A DNA stretch of 64,000 nucleotides from CADEDV01 sp048498035 (GTDB lineage: Bacteria; Bacteroidota; Bacteroidia; Chitinophagales; Chitinophagaceae): contig JBEHYT010000002.1 in NCBI GenBank assembly GCA_048498035.1, forward strand, positions 1-64,000. Direction: 5' to 3'. The position numbers and the translations under genes were made by a program. The notes beneath the pieces were generated by a model. It had not been told where the DNA came from. It was given only the letters and a program-made list of their open reading frames with translations, and did not search any database. Shown here piece after piece: positions 42,778 to 51,360 of the stretch (position 1 is the first letter of the stretch; every line of letters starts with the position of its first letter).

Positions 42778-43219
42778 TGATCTCGTTTAGCAAAGCACCA
42801 AACAATACAAATAAAGAGACTGCGGCAACTCGATTGCCGAAACTCGTGGCCTGCTCGCTATGTGGTGTACCTGTCTGCACAAAATTTTTATAATGCTCAC
42901 AATTATTGGTGAAATAGCTATAATTGTTTTCTCCAATTTTTGACATTGCTCGTTGCACAGCCTGGTTACGTTGTAAGTCTGTGCCGACAAATCTTTCAAT
43001 TCTTTCCGGCTCCAGGGTTTGTAGAAAAGTATTTAATTCGGCATCTGAAATATAATTGGTGCCTTTAGTATAGTTTGCTGCAAATACAGGGCGTCTTGCT
43101 GCGGTCCATCCAAGGAATATTGCAAAATGGTCGACCATGCCGTAAAACTTCTTCCTCAGCACCACTACATCGGCAGGACGCAGGTTGTTTTGATTTACTA
43201 TTTGATCTACTGTATTCAT
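42770..43219 (-). CDS. LRAT-domain (NlpC/P60-like) protein with C-terminal membrane segment
   Basis: A 149-residue protein. It has the LRAT-type His in DHFAIFLG (His31) and the Cys block NNCEHYKNF (Cys107, His109). These match lecithin:retinol acyltransferase-like thiol enzymes related to NlpC/P60. Residues ~131-146 form a single membrane segment (VAAVSLFVLFGALL). Bacterial members are thought to act on lipids or amide bonds. It overlaps the downstream DUF457-like gene by 8 bp. Phage-defence or toxin function is possible but unproven. Confidence 0.75.
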   Translation of the reverse strand: MNTVDQIVNQNNLRPADVVVLRKKFYGMVDHFAIFLGWTAARRPVFAANYTKGTNYISDAELNTFLQTLEPERIERFVGTDLQRNQAVQRAMSKIGENNYSYFTNNCEHYKNFVQTGTPHSEQATSFGNRVAAVSLFVLFGALLNEIID

Positions 43220-43283
43220 CTGAAACGTTTTGATAAAATTACTTTAGTCATGAATTAGTGATAGATAATCGCGCTACACTTCA

Positions 43284-43307
43284 AGTTGGAATCCCAGTTG
43301 AAATCCC
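43284..43307. repeat. Two-copy 12-bp tandem repeat
   Basis: AGTTGGAATCCC is followed directly by AGTTGAAATCCC (one mismatch) and then AGTTTT. It lies just outside the stop codon of the minus-strand gene at 43312 and upstream of the LRAT-like gene. It may be part of that gene's regulatory region or chance. Confidence 0.4.
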
Positions 43308-43311
43308 AGTT

Positions 43312-44172
43312 TTAACGTGTAAATGGACTCAGCCATTTGTTTATTCTTAGTTGATTGTCACTCCATTGTGTCTTATTTTGTTTCAGGGCATCCACTCGGT
43401 TTCCTCCCGGCTGGTTTTTTAAAAAATCTTTTTTGAACTCCGGTACATGAAACTCTAATACCTGGTATATACCTACCACAGTTGGACTTATCAGCTTTAG
43501 TTTTTTTAGTGAATAGACAAACTGTAACAACAGATTTGCCTGCGAAGGATCAAATGCAAGATTCAGTGGTTCAGTAGGATTTTCAAATAACTTGGCCAAT
43601 CCTCTTTTGCTTTTCAGCAGTTTCTGCTCGGTAAAAATACTCAAAAACTCTGCCTTGTCCGTTGGCTTGCCTTTCCAGCAATAGCGAGGGATTTCGCTAG
43701 ATACAAGCCGCTCAGAATTCTGGAGTGCTTGAAAATAAGATATACCCTGCTCAATTTTTAATAGCCTTACTAGTTGCGAATAGTCGTAGTTATGGAATTC
43801 GCAGCAGTCCCTCAAAGCAACGTCGATTTGCATAACTATTGCCTTTTTATCAGATCGGATATAGATAAAAAACTCTTTCAGCAGGGCGAAGCAGACATCA
43901 CTCATGGTATTTTCCAATTCAACCAATAACAAAGCTGTATTATTTGATCGAATTCGCTCATTGATCGACCATAACAAATTACATGCAATATGACCTACCG
44001 GCAAGCATTTACAAGACTGTAGTAGTAAGGATTCATTTAAGATAACTTTGTTCAACTGAGAAACACTTTTTCTTACTGGTTCCAGGAAGCCATATTCCCG
44101 AAGCCAGGAAATCATTTCATTTTCTGTTTTGTCCTCATATAATGAGGATAAAATCATCGGCAACTTAATCAT
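43312..44172 (-). CDS. Unknown 286-residue protein, weakly RteC-like
   Basis: The protein is mostly helical, without signal peptide or membrane segments. It has a Cys pair near residue 54 (SCKCLP). The C-terminal ~100 residues (CWKGKPTDKAEFLSIF to LLQFVYSLKKLKLI) faintly recall the RteC-type regulator of Bacteroidota conjugative elements. That similarity is by eye and weak. It is 37 bp downstream of the large NTPase gene on the same strand, so it is probably cotranscribed. It could be an accessory protein of that system. Confidence 0.6.
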   Translation of the reverse strand: MIKLPMILSSLYEDKTENEMISWLREYGFLEPVRKSVSQLNKVILNESLLLQSCKCLPVGHIACNLLWSINERIRSNNTALLLVELENTMSDVCFALLKEFFIYIRSDKKAIVMQIDVALRDCCEFHNYDYSQLVRLLKIEQGISYFQALQNSERLVSSEIPRYCWKGKPTDKAEFLSIFTEQKLLKSKRGLAKLFENPTEPLNLAFDPSQANLLLQFVYSLKKLKLISPTVVGIYQVLEFHVPEFKKDFLKNQPGGNRVDALKQNKTQWSDNQLRINKWLSPFTR

Positions 44173-44209
44173 GGTGGTAAGTTGATAAAACTATAAGAGG
44201 TTTGGTTAA

Positions 44210-47200
44210 TCAATCTTCCTCTAAAAACATTCTTTTCCTTTCATGGGCGGCGTAACGGTTTTGCGCTGCAATATGTGATTTGATATGTGATTTATGATTC
44301 GCATAGAGATAGGATTTTTCGGGTATCTTCTCCAAAATATCCAGAACTTTCTGGTACATTTTTGCGCGCATTTCGCCAAAAGAGGTCTTGCCATTCCCCA
44401 TCATGTGTCCACGTGTCCAGCTAATTTTTGAAAAGATGTCAAAGGATTGCTGAACTGCAAGAAAAGCTAACAGAATTGGCTCCAGATGATCGGTAAAATT
44501 GTGACGAATACAATCAATAGCGGCATCCACCTTATCAGCATCACGGTTATTTTCGAGAATATATTGCTTTAAGAAGTCAATTGCTTTGTCCTTTTTCTCA
44601 TCAGAGATCCCACGGAAAAGAACATTACAAATATCTTCCCGTATTGAATAGTGATCGCTTTTGCTTAAGTGGTCCATCGCCTCTTTAATAATGGCGCTGG
44701 CTTCCGGATGTTTCCATGCGATGCTAATCCCTTCGTGTTCCCGTAAACTAAAGTAATGGCCTTTTGACCACTCGGCGATGTAGTCTAGCAGGAATGATTT
44801 ATCTTTTAGCAGAATTGCATAGAATATTTTGTAATTGTGATCGAAACCATCGTGTTTTAGTTGCTGCTGGAAATATGACTTTTTCAAGAGTTCCAAACAG
44901 TCATCGAACCTATCAAGATAACTCTCGAATAATTCATACAACTTAAACCATCGATTGGATTGGCTATTCAAATGCAACGCAACTTCCAAAAACCGCTTTC
45001 CGAATCCATCAAGAATATCATGGAATTTTATTAGTTGATCATATCGAATATAGTGGATGTTTTTGCTGGTTTGTAACGCACCCAATAAAGCTTCTGCGTC
45101 TTCTTTAGTAATGTCTTGCTCTGGCAGATTGATAAACCAGGTCACCAGCCAAAGATCCTGTGCATTAAATTCCATATCAATAATGTCAAGATAGAAGGAA
45201 CGATATTCAGTAATATTTTTTGACAGTTCTCCGTATAAACGGTGTGGAATAAAATCTGTTTCATTTCCCCATCTTGCGATCTGCCGATAATAAGCCAGGT
45301 TTTCTTTGTTTATGTTATAAGCTTCATGAAGAACTATATCCAGCGATAGCTGCAGGGGGTAATTTTCTCCTAGAAAGATCAATCCCTTGTTAATCTCACA
45401 AAACATCTTGTAAAATGTTTCAAATTGATTGGACGTTTCCAGTCGAAAGGCTTTTCTAATTTCTTTGTCCTTTTTCTGGTTAAACTGTTCCATTGTAAGA
45501 CGGGTGTTGTCGGATGACCTCCCCAGCGAATAGTCAAATGATAACACCAAATATGCCTTGTAGGCCTCATTGAGAAATTTCGATTGTAATTCTGTATAAT
45601 CTCCTGCTATTTTCTGTCTTTTCGACCAGGTAACGTACTCTTGAATCACATAACAGTCTATAAAGGACAAATGGGAAAGGTGTGCATGTATAACCTTCTC
45701 AAATAAAGGTCGATCAAATACAAATATCGCTTTAACCTTATTGGGGGTGCTATGGATATATTGCAATATGAACCTGATTGATTTTTGCGAACTGACCGTA
45801 AACCATAAGTCCAACAATGCCCAAATCTTTTCTCTTAGCTGTTTTACCTGTTCTGTAAGTGGTAACTGATAACGGTAAAAGGAAATCACATTTCTTTTTC
45901 GTCCACCGGCTGTAACGTTAAAAGACGTTTTCATCAAAGTTGGAACAACATCGAAGAAAAGATGTTGTCTTATTTCCAGCGTGCAATCGCTTGATTCCTC
46001 CCGCAGGACGTCAGCGAAATTATGCTGGCGGTAAAATCCATTCTGCTCATCTTGGCGGGAGTAGATTAATGCCTCTTTCAGCATTTTAACCAATCGTCCA
46101 TATTGCTCAGGCACCTTCGTAACATACTGTGCTGCTAAAATGAATGCGTCTTTTGTCAGGTCGAGCGAATGATTAAAGAATGGTAAAAGTAATTGCAGGT
46201 ATGGAGCTTTCTCGGCATAGTCCCTGTTTGTTTGTTGCTCATCATAAATGAATACGGGATTTGCAACTGTTGCCATACCTGTAATTTTGCTGGCAACGAA
46301 AAGCAGGGTCTCTTCTTGTTTATAGAGCCAGAAAAGGTCAAGAAATTTTAAAGCAAGCGATTCTTGCTCTTTAATTTGTTGCCAATACTTGGCTAGATAT
46401 GGATCGATCTTCGCATAAACATTTTCATATCCGAAGGTATTATTAGTTGGGATTACCGTGTCACTGAGTCTGAAACTATGGGTTGGGAAATATCGTTGTA
46501 GCGCCGTTTCAAAACTCAGCACTTCCTTTTTAAAGAAGGTGTAGTAAAAGAAATAAGTGCCTAATACCTGGTCACTTATTTTGTAGGTTTGCATATCCGG
46601 CGACGACTCTACTAACTCCAGGTTTTCTAACGTAACCAGCGACTGCTCAAAGTCAATTCGGTTCAAATTAAAGTTTTGCAAAATCCCGTTATATAGATCG
46701 GTATGGTCTTTTGAAATAGAATGAAAGAAGGCAATCACACCTAATGTTTTAAGTAGCGTGTTGTTTTCAAAGACTTCTCTTGCGATAGCCTTTTCATAAT
46801 AGGCATCGTAGATTTCAGAAGCGTCTTGCAGCGATTGCAGTTTGTTTGTTTTCTTAGCAACCTCTGCTGCCATTATTGCCAGTCTTGCATTACCATCCGC
46901 TATTTCCAGGATACGCTTAATGTAGTCCTGGTTATGAATTTCAAAATCGGGCGATTTCAGTACCTCGGTTAGTTGCTCATCCGTGAATTTTTCCAACTTG
47001 ATGGTGCTATGTTTATACTCCTCAACAAATCTTTCCAAGTGACCATTTGCATAATCACGGACAGTTGCAATAATGTGAAGCATTCCACTGCGACGCTCTT
47101 TCAATAAGCCAAGCAGTGGTTTTAGGTTATTTACCTGTCGATTGGCATCGTCGATCAGTATAATGTAATTTTTTTCTGTTTGGATATATGTCCTGAGGTC

Positions 47201-47956
47201 ATCGAAAATGGGTGCATGCTTGTTGTCAATACAAAATATTTCAGTAGCCGGTGCTACCGCTTTTACTTTATCGAAATATCCCAGAACTAATTTTGTTTTT
47301 CCCACACCAGCAGGACCGGTTAATATTGTAACACCAGTCCCCGATGCCACTTCTTCTAATTTACTAAGCTCATTTTCTCTGCCAACAAAATGATTGCTTA
47401 ACGGCGTACTGTAACCGCTGCTTTCATATCCTGCAATAAATGCAGTCGTATCGAGTACCTGACCGGAATTAATATTGACATTCAGGAACTCTCTTCCAAG
47501 GTTACATACGCTACCAAGCAGGCCGATAGCTAACGTTCCCTTCGAAAGTACTTCGAAGGCTAAATGTTTTTTTGCTGCGTAATCGCGAAGATCATTATAG
47601 TCTGTAATATCCAAGTTGCTATTGAGGCAATAGGTTATCTTCTTTATTTTATCAATACCTATTACTTGTGCCACCTCGGCACACTTATCAATGTCTTCCC
47701 GAATTTTTTTCAATAGTGGCGCTTTCGGGTCGGGTGACATCGTTGTATATTCCAACAGAACATAATCGCCACTCTTCGTTAAATAGTAGCTATCCGGTGT
47801 TCCTTTCCCTGTCTTCTGCTTGCCCTCAACACTGCCAACGCGATGTATGTTATCACAATCAGGTTCTGTGTAAAAAATAAAACTATCGCATAAATCCTGG
47901 AACACGGCATCGTTGATTGCCTTCAATCCATTTTCGATTTCTTGTAGCTTACTCAT
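44210..47956 (-). CDS. STAND-type NTPase with nuclease-like N-terminus and long helical C-terminus (candidate anti-phage protein)
   Basis: A 1248-residue protein with no signal peptide. Residues 1-150 look like a PD-(D/E)xK nuclease fold: GTPDSYY (Asp55) and LLEYTT (Glu69). The expected ExK Lys is Thr71. Residues ~190-480 form an NTPase with a VGREN start, Walker A GPAGVGKT (214-221), Walker B IILIDD (269-270), then a winged-helix-like segment. Residues ~500-1248 are a long alpha-helical solenoid with no clear repeats. This effector-NTPase-sensor plan is that of Avs-like STAND defence proteins. The family identity was not confirmed. It heads a minus-strand unit with the gene at 43312. Confidence 0.72.
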   Translation of the reverse strand: MSKLQEIENGLKAINDAVFQDLCDSFIFYTEPDCDNIHRVGSVEGKQKTGKGTPDSYYLTKSGDYVLLEYTTMSPDPKAPLLKKIREDIDKCAEVAQVIGIDKIKKITYCLNSNLDITDYNDLRDYAAKKHLAFEVLSKGTLAIGLLGSVCNLGREFLNVNINSGQVLDTTAFIAGYESSGYSTPLSNHFVGRENELSKLEEVASGTGVTILTGPAGVGKTKLVLGYFDKVKAVAPATEIFCIDNKHAPIFDDLRTYIQTEKNYIILIDDANRQVNNLKPLLGLLKERRSGMLHIIATVRDYANGHLERFVEEYKHSTIKLEKFTDEQLTEVLKSPDFEIHNQDYIKRILEIADGNARLAIMAAEVAKKTNKLQSLQDASEIYDAYYEKAIAREVFENNTLLKTLGVIAFFHSISKDHTDLYNGILQNFNLNRIDFEQSLVTLENLELVESSPDMQTYKISDQVLGTYFFYYTFFKKEVLSFETALQRYFPTHSFRLSDTVIPTNNTFGYENVYAKIDPYLAKYWQQIKEQESLALKFLDLFWLYKQEETLLFVASKITGMATVANPVFIYDEQQTNRDYAEKAPYLQLLLPFFNHSLDLTKDAFILAAQYVTKVPEQYGRLVKMLKEALIYSRQDEQNGFYRQHNFADVLREESSDCTLEIRQHLFFDVVPTLMKTSFNVTAGGRKRNVISFYRYQLPLTEQVKQLREKIWALLDLWFTVSSQKSIRFILQYIHSTPNKVKAIFVFDRPLFEKVIHAHLSHLSFIDCYVIQEYVTWSKRQKIAGDYTELQSKFLNEAYKAYLVLSFDYSLGRSSDNTRLTMEQFNQKKDKEIRKAFRLETSNQFETFYKMFCEINKGLIFLGENYPLQLSLDIVLHEAYNINKENLAYYRQIARWGNETDFIPHRLYGELSKNITEYRSFYLDIIDMEFNAQDLWLVTWFINLPEQDITKEDAEALLGALQTSKNIHYIRYDQLIKFHDILDGFGKRFLEVALHLNSQSNRWFKLYELFESYLDRFDDCLELLKKSYFQQQLKHDGFDHNYKIFYAILLKDKSFLLDYIAEWSKGHYFSLREHEGISIAWKHPEASAIIKEAMDHLSKSDHYSIREDICNVLFRGISDEKKDKAIDFLKQYILENNRDADKVDAAIDCIRHNFTDHLEPILLAFLAVQQSFDIFSKISWTRGHMMGNGKTSFGEMRAKMYQKVLDILEKIPEKSYLYANHKSHIKSHIAAQNRYAAHERKRMFLEED

Positions 47957-47998
47957 AGTGTAAAATTAAATAATGGGCGAAAAAATGGTTACGTTAAT

Positions 47999-48022
47999 TA
48001 TTCAATAATAGTATATTGAATA
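47999..48022. promoter_or_regulatory. Inverted repeat upstream of the STAND gene
   Basis: TATTCAATA and TATTGAATA form a perfect 9-bp inverted repeat around ATAGTA, 43 bp from the NTPase start codon. It could be an operator for a dimeric repressor. No partner regulator was seen next to it. Confidence 0.4.
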
Positions 48023-48032
48023 TCAGCGGCTA

Positions 48033-48055
48033 AGTATTTTAGTTTACAAAATACT
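48033..48055. promoter_or_regulatory. Second inverted repeat upstream of the STAND gene
   Basis: AGTATTTT and AAAATACT form an 8-bp perfect inverted repeat with a 7-base spacer. It lies 10 bp from the first palindrome, and the pair may be a compound site. It might also be a hairpin terminator for the leftward-facing end of the decayed gene, although no T-run is clear. Confidence 0.35.
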
Positions 48056-48100
48056 AAAAATATTAGAACAACGGTTTCTTGTGTACCTGATTGTAAGACT

Positions 48101-48415
48101 TAATTCAGCTTTCATTATGAAACGTTTTCGAGCAAGGAGATAGTGGAGAAAGCCGTCGAGAATGGCGTGGTGGCGGTGGCGCTGACGAATATCAACGGTA
48201 CAGCGGATGTGTGGGATTTTGTGAAACTTTGCCGCGATGACAAAATAAACCCAATCGTTGGTACGGAAATCCGTAATTGAGGTAAGCTGAGTTATACTCT
48301 GATTGTTGCTAACTATAGAGGCTATGCGTGGATCAACCGTTTCCTGTCCGGTCACCTGATTTCAGAAAAGGATTTTCTGGAACCGTCCGAAGACCTACAC
48401 TTCTTCGAAAACTGA
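48101..48415 (+). pseudogene. Decayed DNA polymerase III alpha (DnaE-type) fragment
   Basis: One frame reads FSFHYETFSSKEIVEKAVEN, then VAVALTNIN, DFVKLCRDDKINPIVGTEIRN, and ANYRGYAWINRFLS. These match the N-terminal PHP domain region of bacterial DnaE-type polymerase alpha subunits. An in-frame TGA interrupts it at 48278-48280, another TGA ends it at 48413-48415, and a TAA lies just before it at 48101. A frameshift near the start is likely. Only ~100 of more than 1000 residues remain. No functional product is expected. Confidence 0.7.
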
Positions 48416-48561
48416 TGGGACAGGTTAGGTATTTTTACCTATGGTATGATGCTCCACAAACCATATCTCCAACTCCTTTTTGACTAACATAACCTGACAT
48501 TCGGCTAAATCTGTTTTGAGATGTTGGCGAAACTTTGTACCAACAAATCAAAACAGTAAAA

Positions 48562-49473
48562 ATGAAGATTGTATTAACAGGTTCACTTGGCAACATCGGT
48601 AAACCACTTGTAACAGCATTGGCTGAAAAAGGACATTCAATAACGGTGATCAGTAGCAATGCCGAAAGAAAATCAGCTATTGAAGCATTGGGTGCAAAAG
48701 CCGCCATCGGCAGTATGTTTGACGCCGATTTTCTTACATCAACATTCAAAGGGGCAGATATCGTTTATTTAATGGAAACAATGGAGGCTGCCGGCGATCT
48801 GTTCGACAAATCGGTTGATTTTATTGAAACCATCAACAGGATCGGAGATAATTACAAAACGGCTGTGGAACAATCAGGGGTAAAAAAGATCGTGCATCTG
48901 AGCAGTGTTGGTGCGCATACCAACAAAGGCACAGGCATCCTGATTTTCCATTATAATGTGGAGAGCCGCCTGAGAAAGCTCCCGGAAGATGTGGCTATAA
49001 AATTTATTCGCCCGGTTGGTTTTTACATCAATTTGTACGCGTCTATACAATCGATAAAACATAAAGGCGCAATCATTTCCAATTATGGAGGCGATAAAAG
49101 GGAACCCTGGGTGCATCCTTTGGATATTGCCAACGTTATTGCTGAAGAAATTGAAAAGCCATTTTTGGGTAGAACAGTACGGTATGCGGCAAGTGATGAA
49201 GCCTCCCCCAACGAAGTTGCAAGGGCGCTAGGCAAAGCCATTGGCAAACCCGATTTGGAATGGAAAGTTATTTCAGATGAAGAATTGTTGAAAAGTTGGT
49301 TGGCTATTGGCTTCAATGAGCAGGTAGCGAAAGGGTTTATCGAATTTCAACAGAATATGGGAACAGGTGTATTGTATGAAGATTACTATCAACATCAACC
49401 AACACCCGGCAACATAAAATTGGCTGATTTTGCGAAGGAATTTGCCATCGTTTATAGTTCAGAAAATAAGTGA
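48562..49473 (+). CDS. NmrA-like NAD(P)-binding protein
   Basis: Start 48562 (MKIVLTGSLGNIGK) is preferred because the NAD(P) binding GxxGxxG motif then follows immediately. The 303-residue Rossmann protein is an atypical SDR of the NmrA/HSCARG type and shows HLSSVG and the segment WVHPLDIANVIAEEI. It could act as a redox sensor or as an oxidoreductase. It precedes a SIP-like flavoprotein by 9 bp, and an AraC-type regulator follows. Confidence 0.82.
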   Translation: MKIVLTGSLGNIGKPLVTALAEKGHSITVISSNAERKSAIEALGAKAAIGSMFDADFLTSTFKGADIVYLMETMEAAGDLFDKSVDFIETINRIGDNYKTAVEQSGVKKIVHLSSVGAHTNKGTGILIFHYNVESRLRKLPEDVAIKFIRPVGFYINLYASIQSIKHKGAIISNYGGDKREPWVHPLDIANVIAEEIEKPFLGRTVRYAASDEASPNEVARALGKAIGKPDLEWKVISDEELLKSWLAIGFNEQVAKGFIEFQQNMGTGVLYEDYYQHQPTPGNIKLADFAKEFAIVYSSENK

Positions 49474-49482
49474 CTTCTTAAT

Positions 49483-50178
49483 ATGCAAACGGCAAAAAAA
49501 ACGGTATCAATCGTTGAAAAGTTATTTGTCAAATCTGGTGAAATAAAAGCCGTTCGTGCCTGGAGCGGCGGAAACCTGCACGAAATTGATATTCACCTGG
49601 CTAATGTAGATTTTGAAAAATGGGACAAAGCCCAATCTATAAAATGCAGGATTTCAGCTTTACATTATACGGACTATACGCTCGCAATGTGGGATAGCCG
49701 GGAAAAAATCTGCACCTTGTACATTGATACAAGTCATAACGGGCAGGGAAGTACCTGGGCAAAAAATCAGTGTGCAGGAGACCCGTTTTATTATGTCAAA
49801 ATTGAACCTGAGAAACATTACCCAATAACAGGCAAACGCCTTGTCTTTATTGGTGACCAAACAAGCGTTGGCCATTTTTGTTCCCTTCAACAGTTGGCAT
49901 CCAAAAACACTAAAATCAGCGGTTTCATCGCGGTTAACAACCAACAAACTGCCGACGATTTTTATCAAAATTGTGTTTGGTTGCCATTGCAAGCTATTTC
50001 CGTTCAGAATGACATTTATTACCAAACAAAAGAATGGTTGAAAATCAACTATACGGAAAAGGACAATTTTGTTTTTTATGTAGTTGGTGGTGCCGAATTG
50101 GTTATTTGCATCAGGCGGCTGTTAAAAACCTACGGCATAGCTGGAAGTCAAATAAAGTCAAAAGGATTCTGGCACTAA
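49483..50178 (+). CDS. Siderophore-interacting protein (SIP)/FAD-binding family protein
   Basis: A 231-residue protein with an N-terminal ferredoxin-reductase-like barrel (RISALHYTDYTLAMWD in place of the usual RxYT) and a C-terminal nucleotide-binding domain (VFIGDQTSVGHF, VFYVVGGAELV). SIP/ViuB proteins reduce ferric siderophores with NAD(P)H or ferredoxin. The middle of a three-gene operon with NmrA-like and AraC genes is unlike a siderophore cluster, so the role may be redox sensing or reduction of another acceptor. Confidence 0.75.
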   Translation: MQTAKKTVSIVEKLFVKSGEIKAVRAWSGGNLHEIDIHLANVDFEKWDKAQSIKCRISALHYTDYTLAMWDSREKICTLYIDTSHNGQGSTWAKNQCAGDPFYYVKIEPEKHYPITGKRLVFIGDQTSVGHFCSLQQLASKNTKISGFIAVNNQQTADDFYQNCVWLPLQAISVQNDIYYQTKEWLKINYTEKDNFVFYVVGGAELVICIRRLLKTYGIAGSQIKSKGFWH

Positions 50179-50206
50179 ACGAAGAAGAAATTTTCTAATT
50201 TTAGTT

Positions 50207-51124
50207 ATGGAGCAACGGAAGACCAAAAGAATCAAAACAATCAGCGAGTTTCACAGGTTGCGTGGCTTGCCAAAGCCCGAACATCCACTTATTAGCGTAG
50301 TTGATTACAGCGAAATTCAGCGTCCGGCTGATATTAGTGAAACTAATTGGGTGTTGGATTTCTACCAAATTTCCATAAAACGGGGCATAAACGCTAAAAT
50401 GAAGTACGGGCAACAGCAATACGACTTTGATGAGGGTATCATGTTTTTTATTTCACCCAACCAGGTTTTCAGCATAGCACCTGAACCCACAAGCGAAAAA
50501 CGTTCGGGCTGGATGTTGCTCGTTCATCCCGATTTCTTTTGGAACACGCCACTTGCGAAAACAATTAAACAATATGAGTTTTTTGGTTATTCAGTGAATG
50601 AGGCCTTGTTTTTATCAGACAAAGAAGAAAAAACGATCAACGACATTATTGGCAACATCAGACAGGAATACCACGCAAACATTGATAAGTTCAGCCGGAA
50701 TATTATTGTTTCGCACATGGAAACATTGCTCAACTATTCCGAACGTTTTTACAACCGCCAGTTTCTCACAAGAGAAAGAGCAAATCATCAAATCCTTGAC
50801 CGCCTGGAAAAATTACTTACCGACTATTTTAACAATGAGAATTTGGTATCAAAAGGATTGCCAACCGTTCAGCATATTGCAGCATCATTAAATGTATCAC
50901 CCAAGTATTTAAGCAGTTTGCTGAAACTATTGACAGGGCAAAGCACGCAGCAGCACATTCACGATAAGCTGATTGAGAAGGCGAAGGAAAAACTGTCGAC
51001 GACAGATCTTTCAATTAGTGAAATTGCTTATGAAATGGGATTTGAACATTTGCAATCATTCAGCAAACTTTTCAAGGCAAAGACCAATCAATCGCCTTTG
51101 GAGTTCCGGCAGTCGTTTAACTGA
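50207..51124 (+). CDS. AraC-family transcriptional regulator
   Basis: A 305-residue protein. The first ~190 residues are a cupin-like sensor domain, and the C-terminal ~100 residues contain two helix-turn-helix motifs (VQHIAASLNVSPKYLSSLL and ISEIAYEMGFEHLQSFSKLF). The ending SPLEFRQ is typical of AraC proteins. It is 28 bp downstream of the SIP gene. It probably controls this operon, and possibly the converging Tet(X)-like gene. Confidence 0.92.
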   Translation: MEQRKTKRIKTISEFHRLRGLPKPEHPLISVVDYSEIQRPADISETNWVLDFYQISIKRGINAKMKYGQQQYDFDEGIMFFISPNQVFSIAPEPTSEKRSGWMLLVHPDFFWNTPLAKTIKQYEFFGYSVNEALFLSDKEEKTINDIIGNIRQEYHANIDKFSRNIIVSHMETLLNYSERFYNRQFLTRERANHQILDRLEKLLTDYFNNENLVSKGLPTVQHIAASLNVSPKYLSSLLKLLTGQSTQQHIHDKLIEKAKEKLSTTDLSISEIAYEMGFEHLQSFSKLFKAKTNQSPLEFRQSFN

Positions 51125-51311
51125 CGTGTGAGACTTTCATAAGGGATATCAATGATACAATGGATATTTCCAGCTTCCTGTCGCTTAATAGACTTTACAT
51201 TTTTCCACAGATCCGGTATGTTTTACTTTAAACAGCGCGGGTCCATAAATCTCACGTTAAAATCGAAGAACTGCTTCCTGCGGCAATACCTTACTTTTCA
51301 AATAGCCTACC

Positions 51312-51345
51312 GGGGAAAGCAAGTCGGACTTGCGCCATCTTCCCC
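51312..51345. terminator. Hairpin between convergent AraC and Tet(X)-like genes
   Basis: GGGGAA pairs with TTCCCC, and inside it CAAGT pairs with ACTTG around CGG. The gap between the genes is 236 bp and has no other recognised feature. Two hairpins in a convergent gap would be compatible with a bidirectional terminator, but T-runs are weak. Confidence 0.4.
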
Positions 51346-51360
51346 AGGGCCTGTTTGGAA

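Noticed and set aside
42358..47956. Insertion sequence or integrase in the island
   Set aside because: No transposase, tyrosine or serine integrase motif was found in any of the genes; island status is based on flanking scars and the tRNA fragment only.
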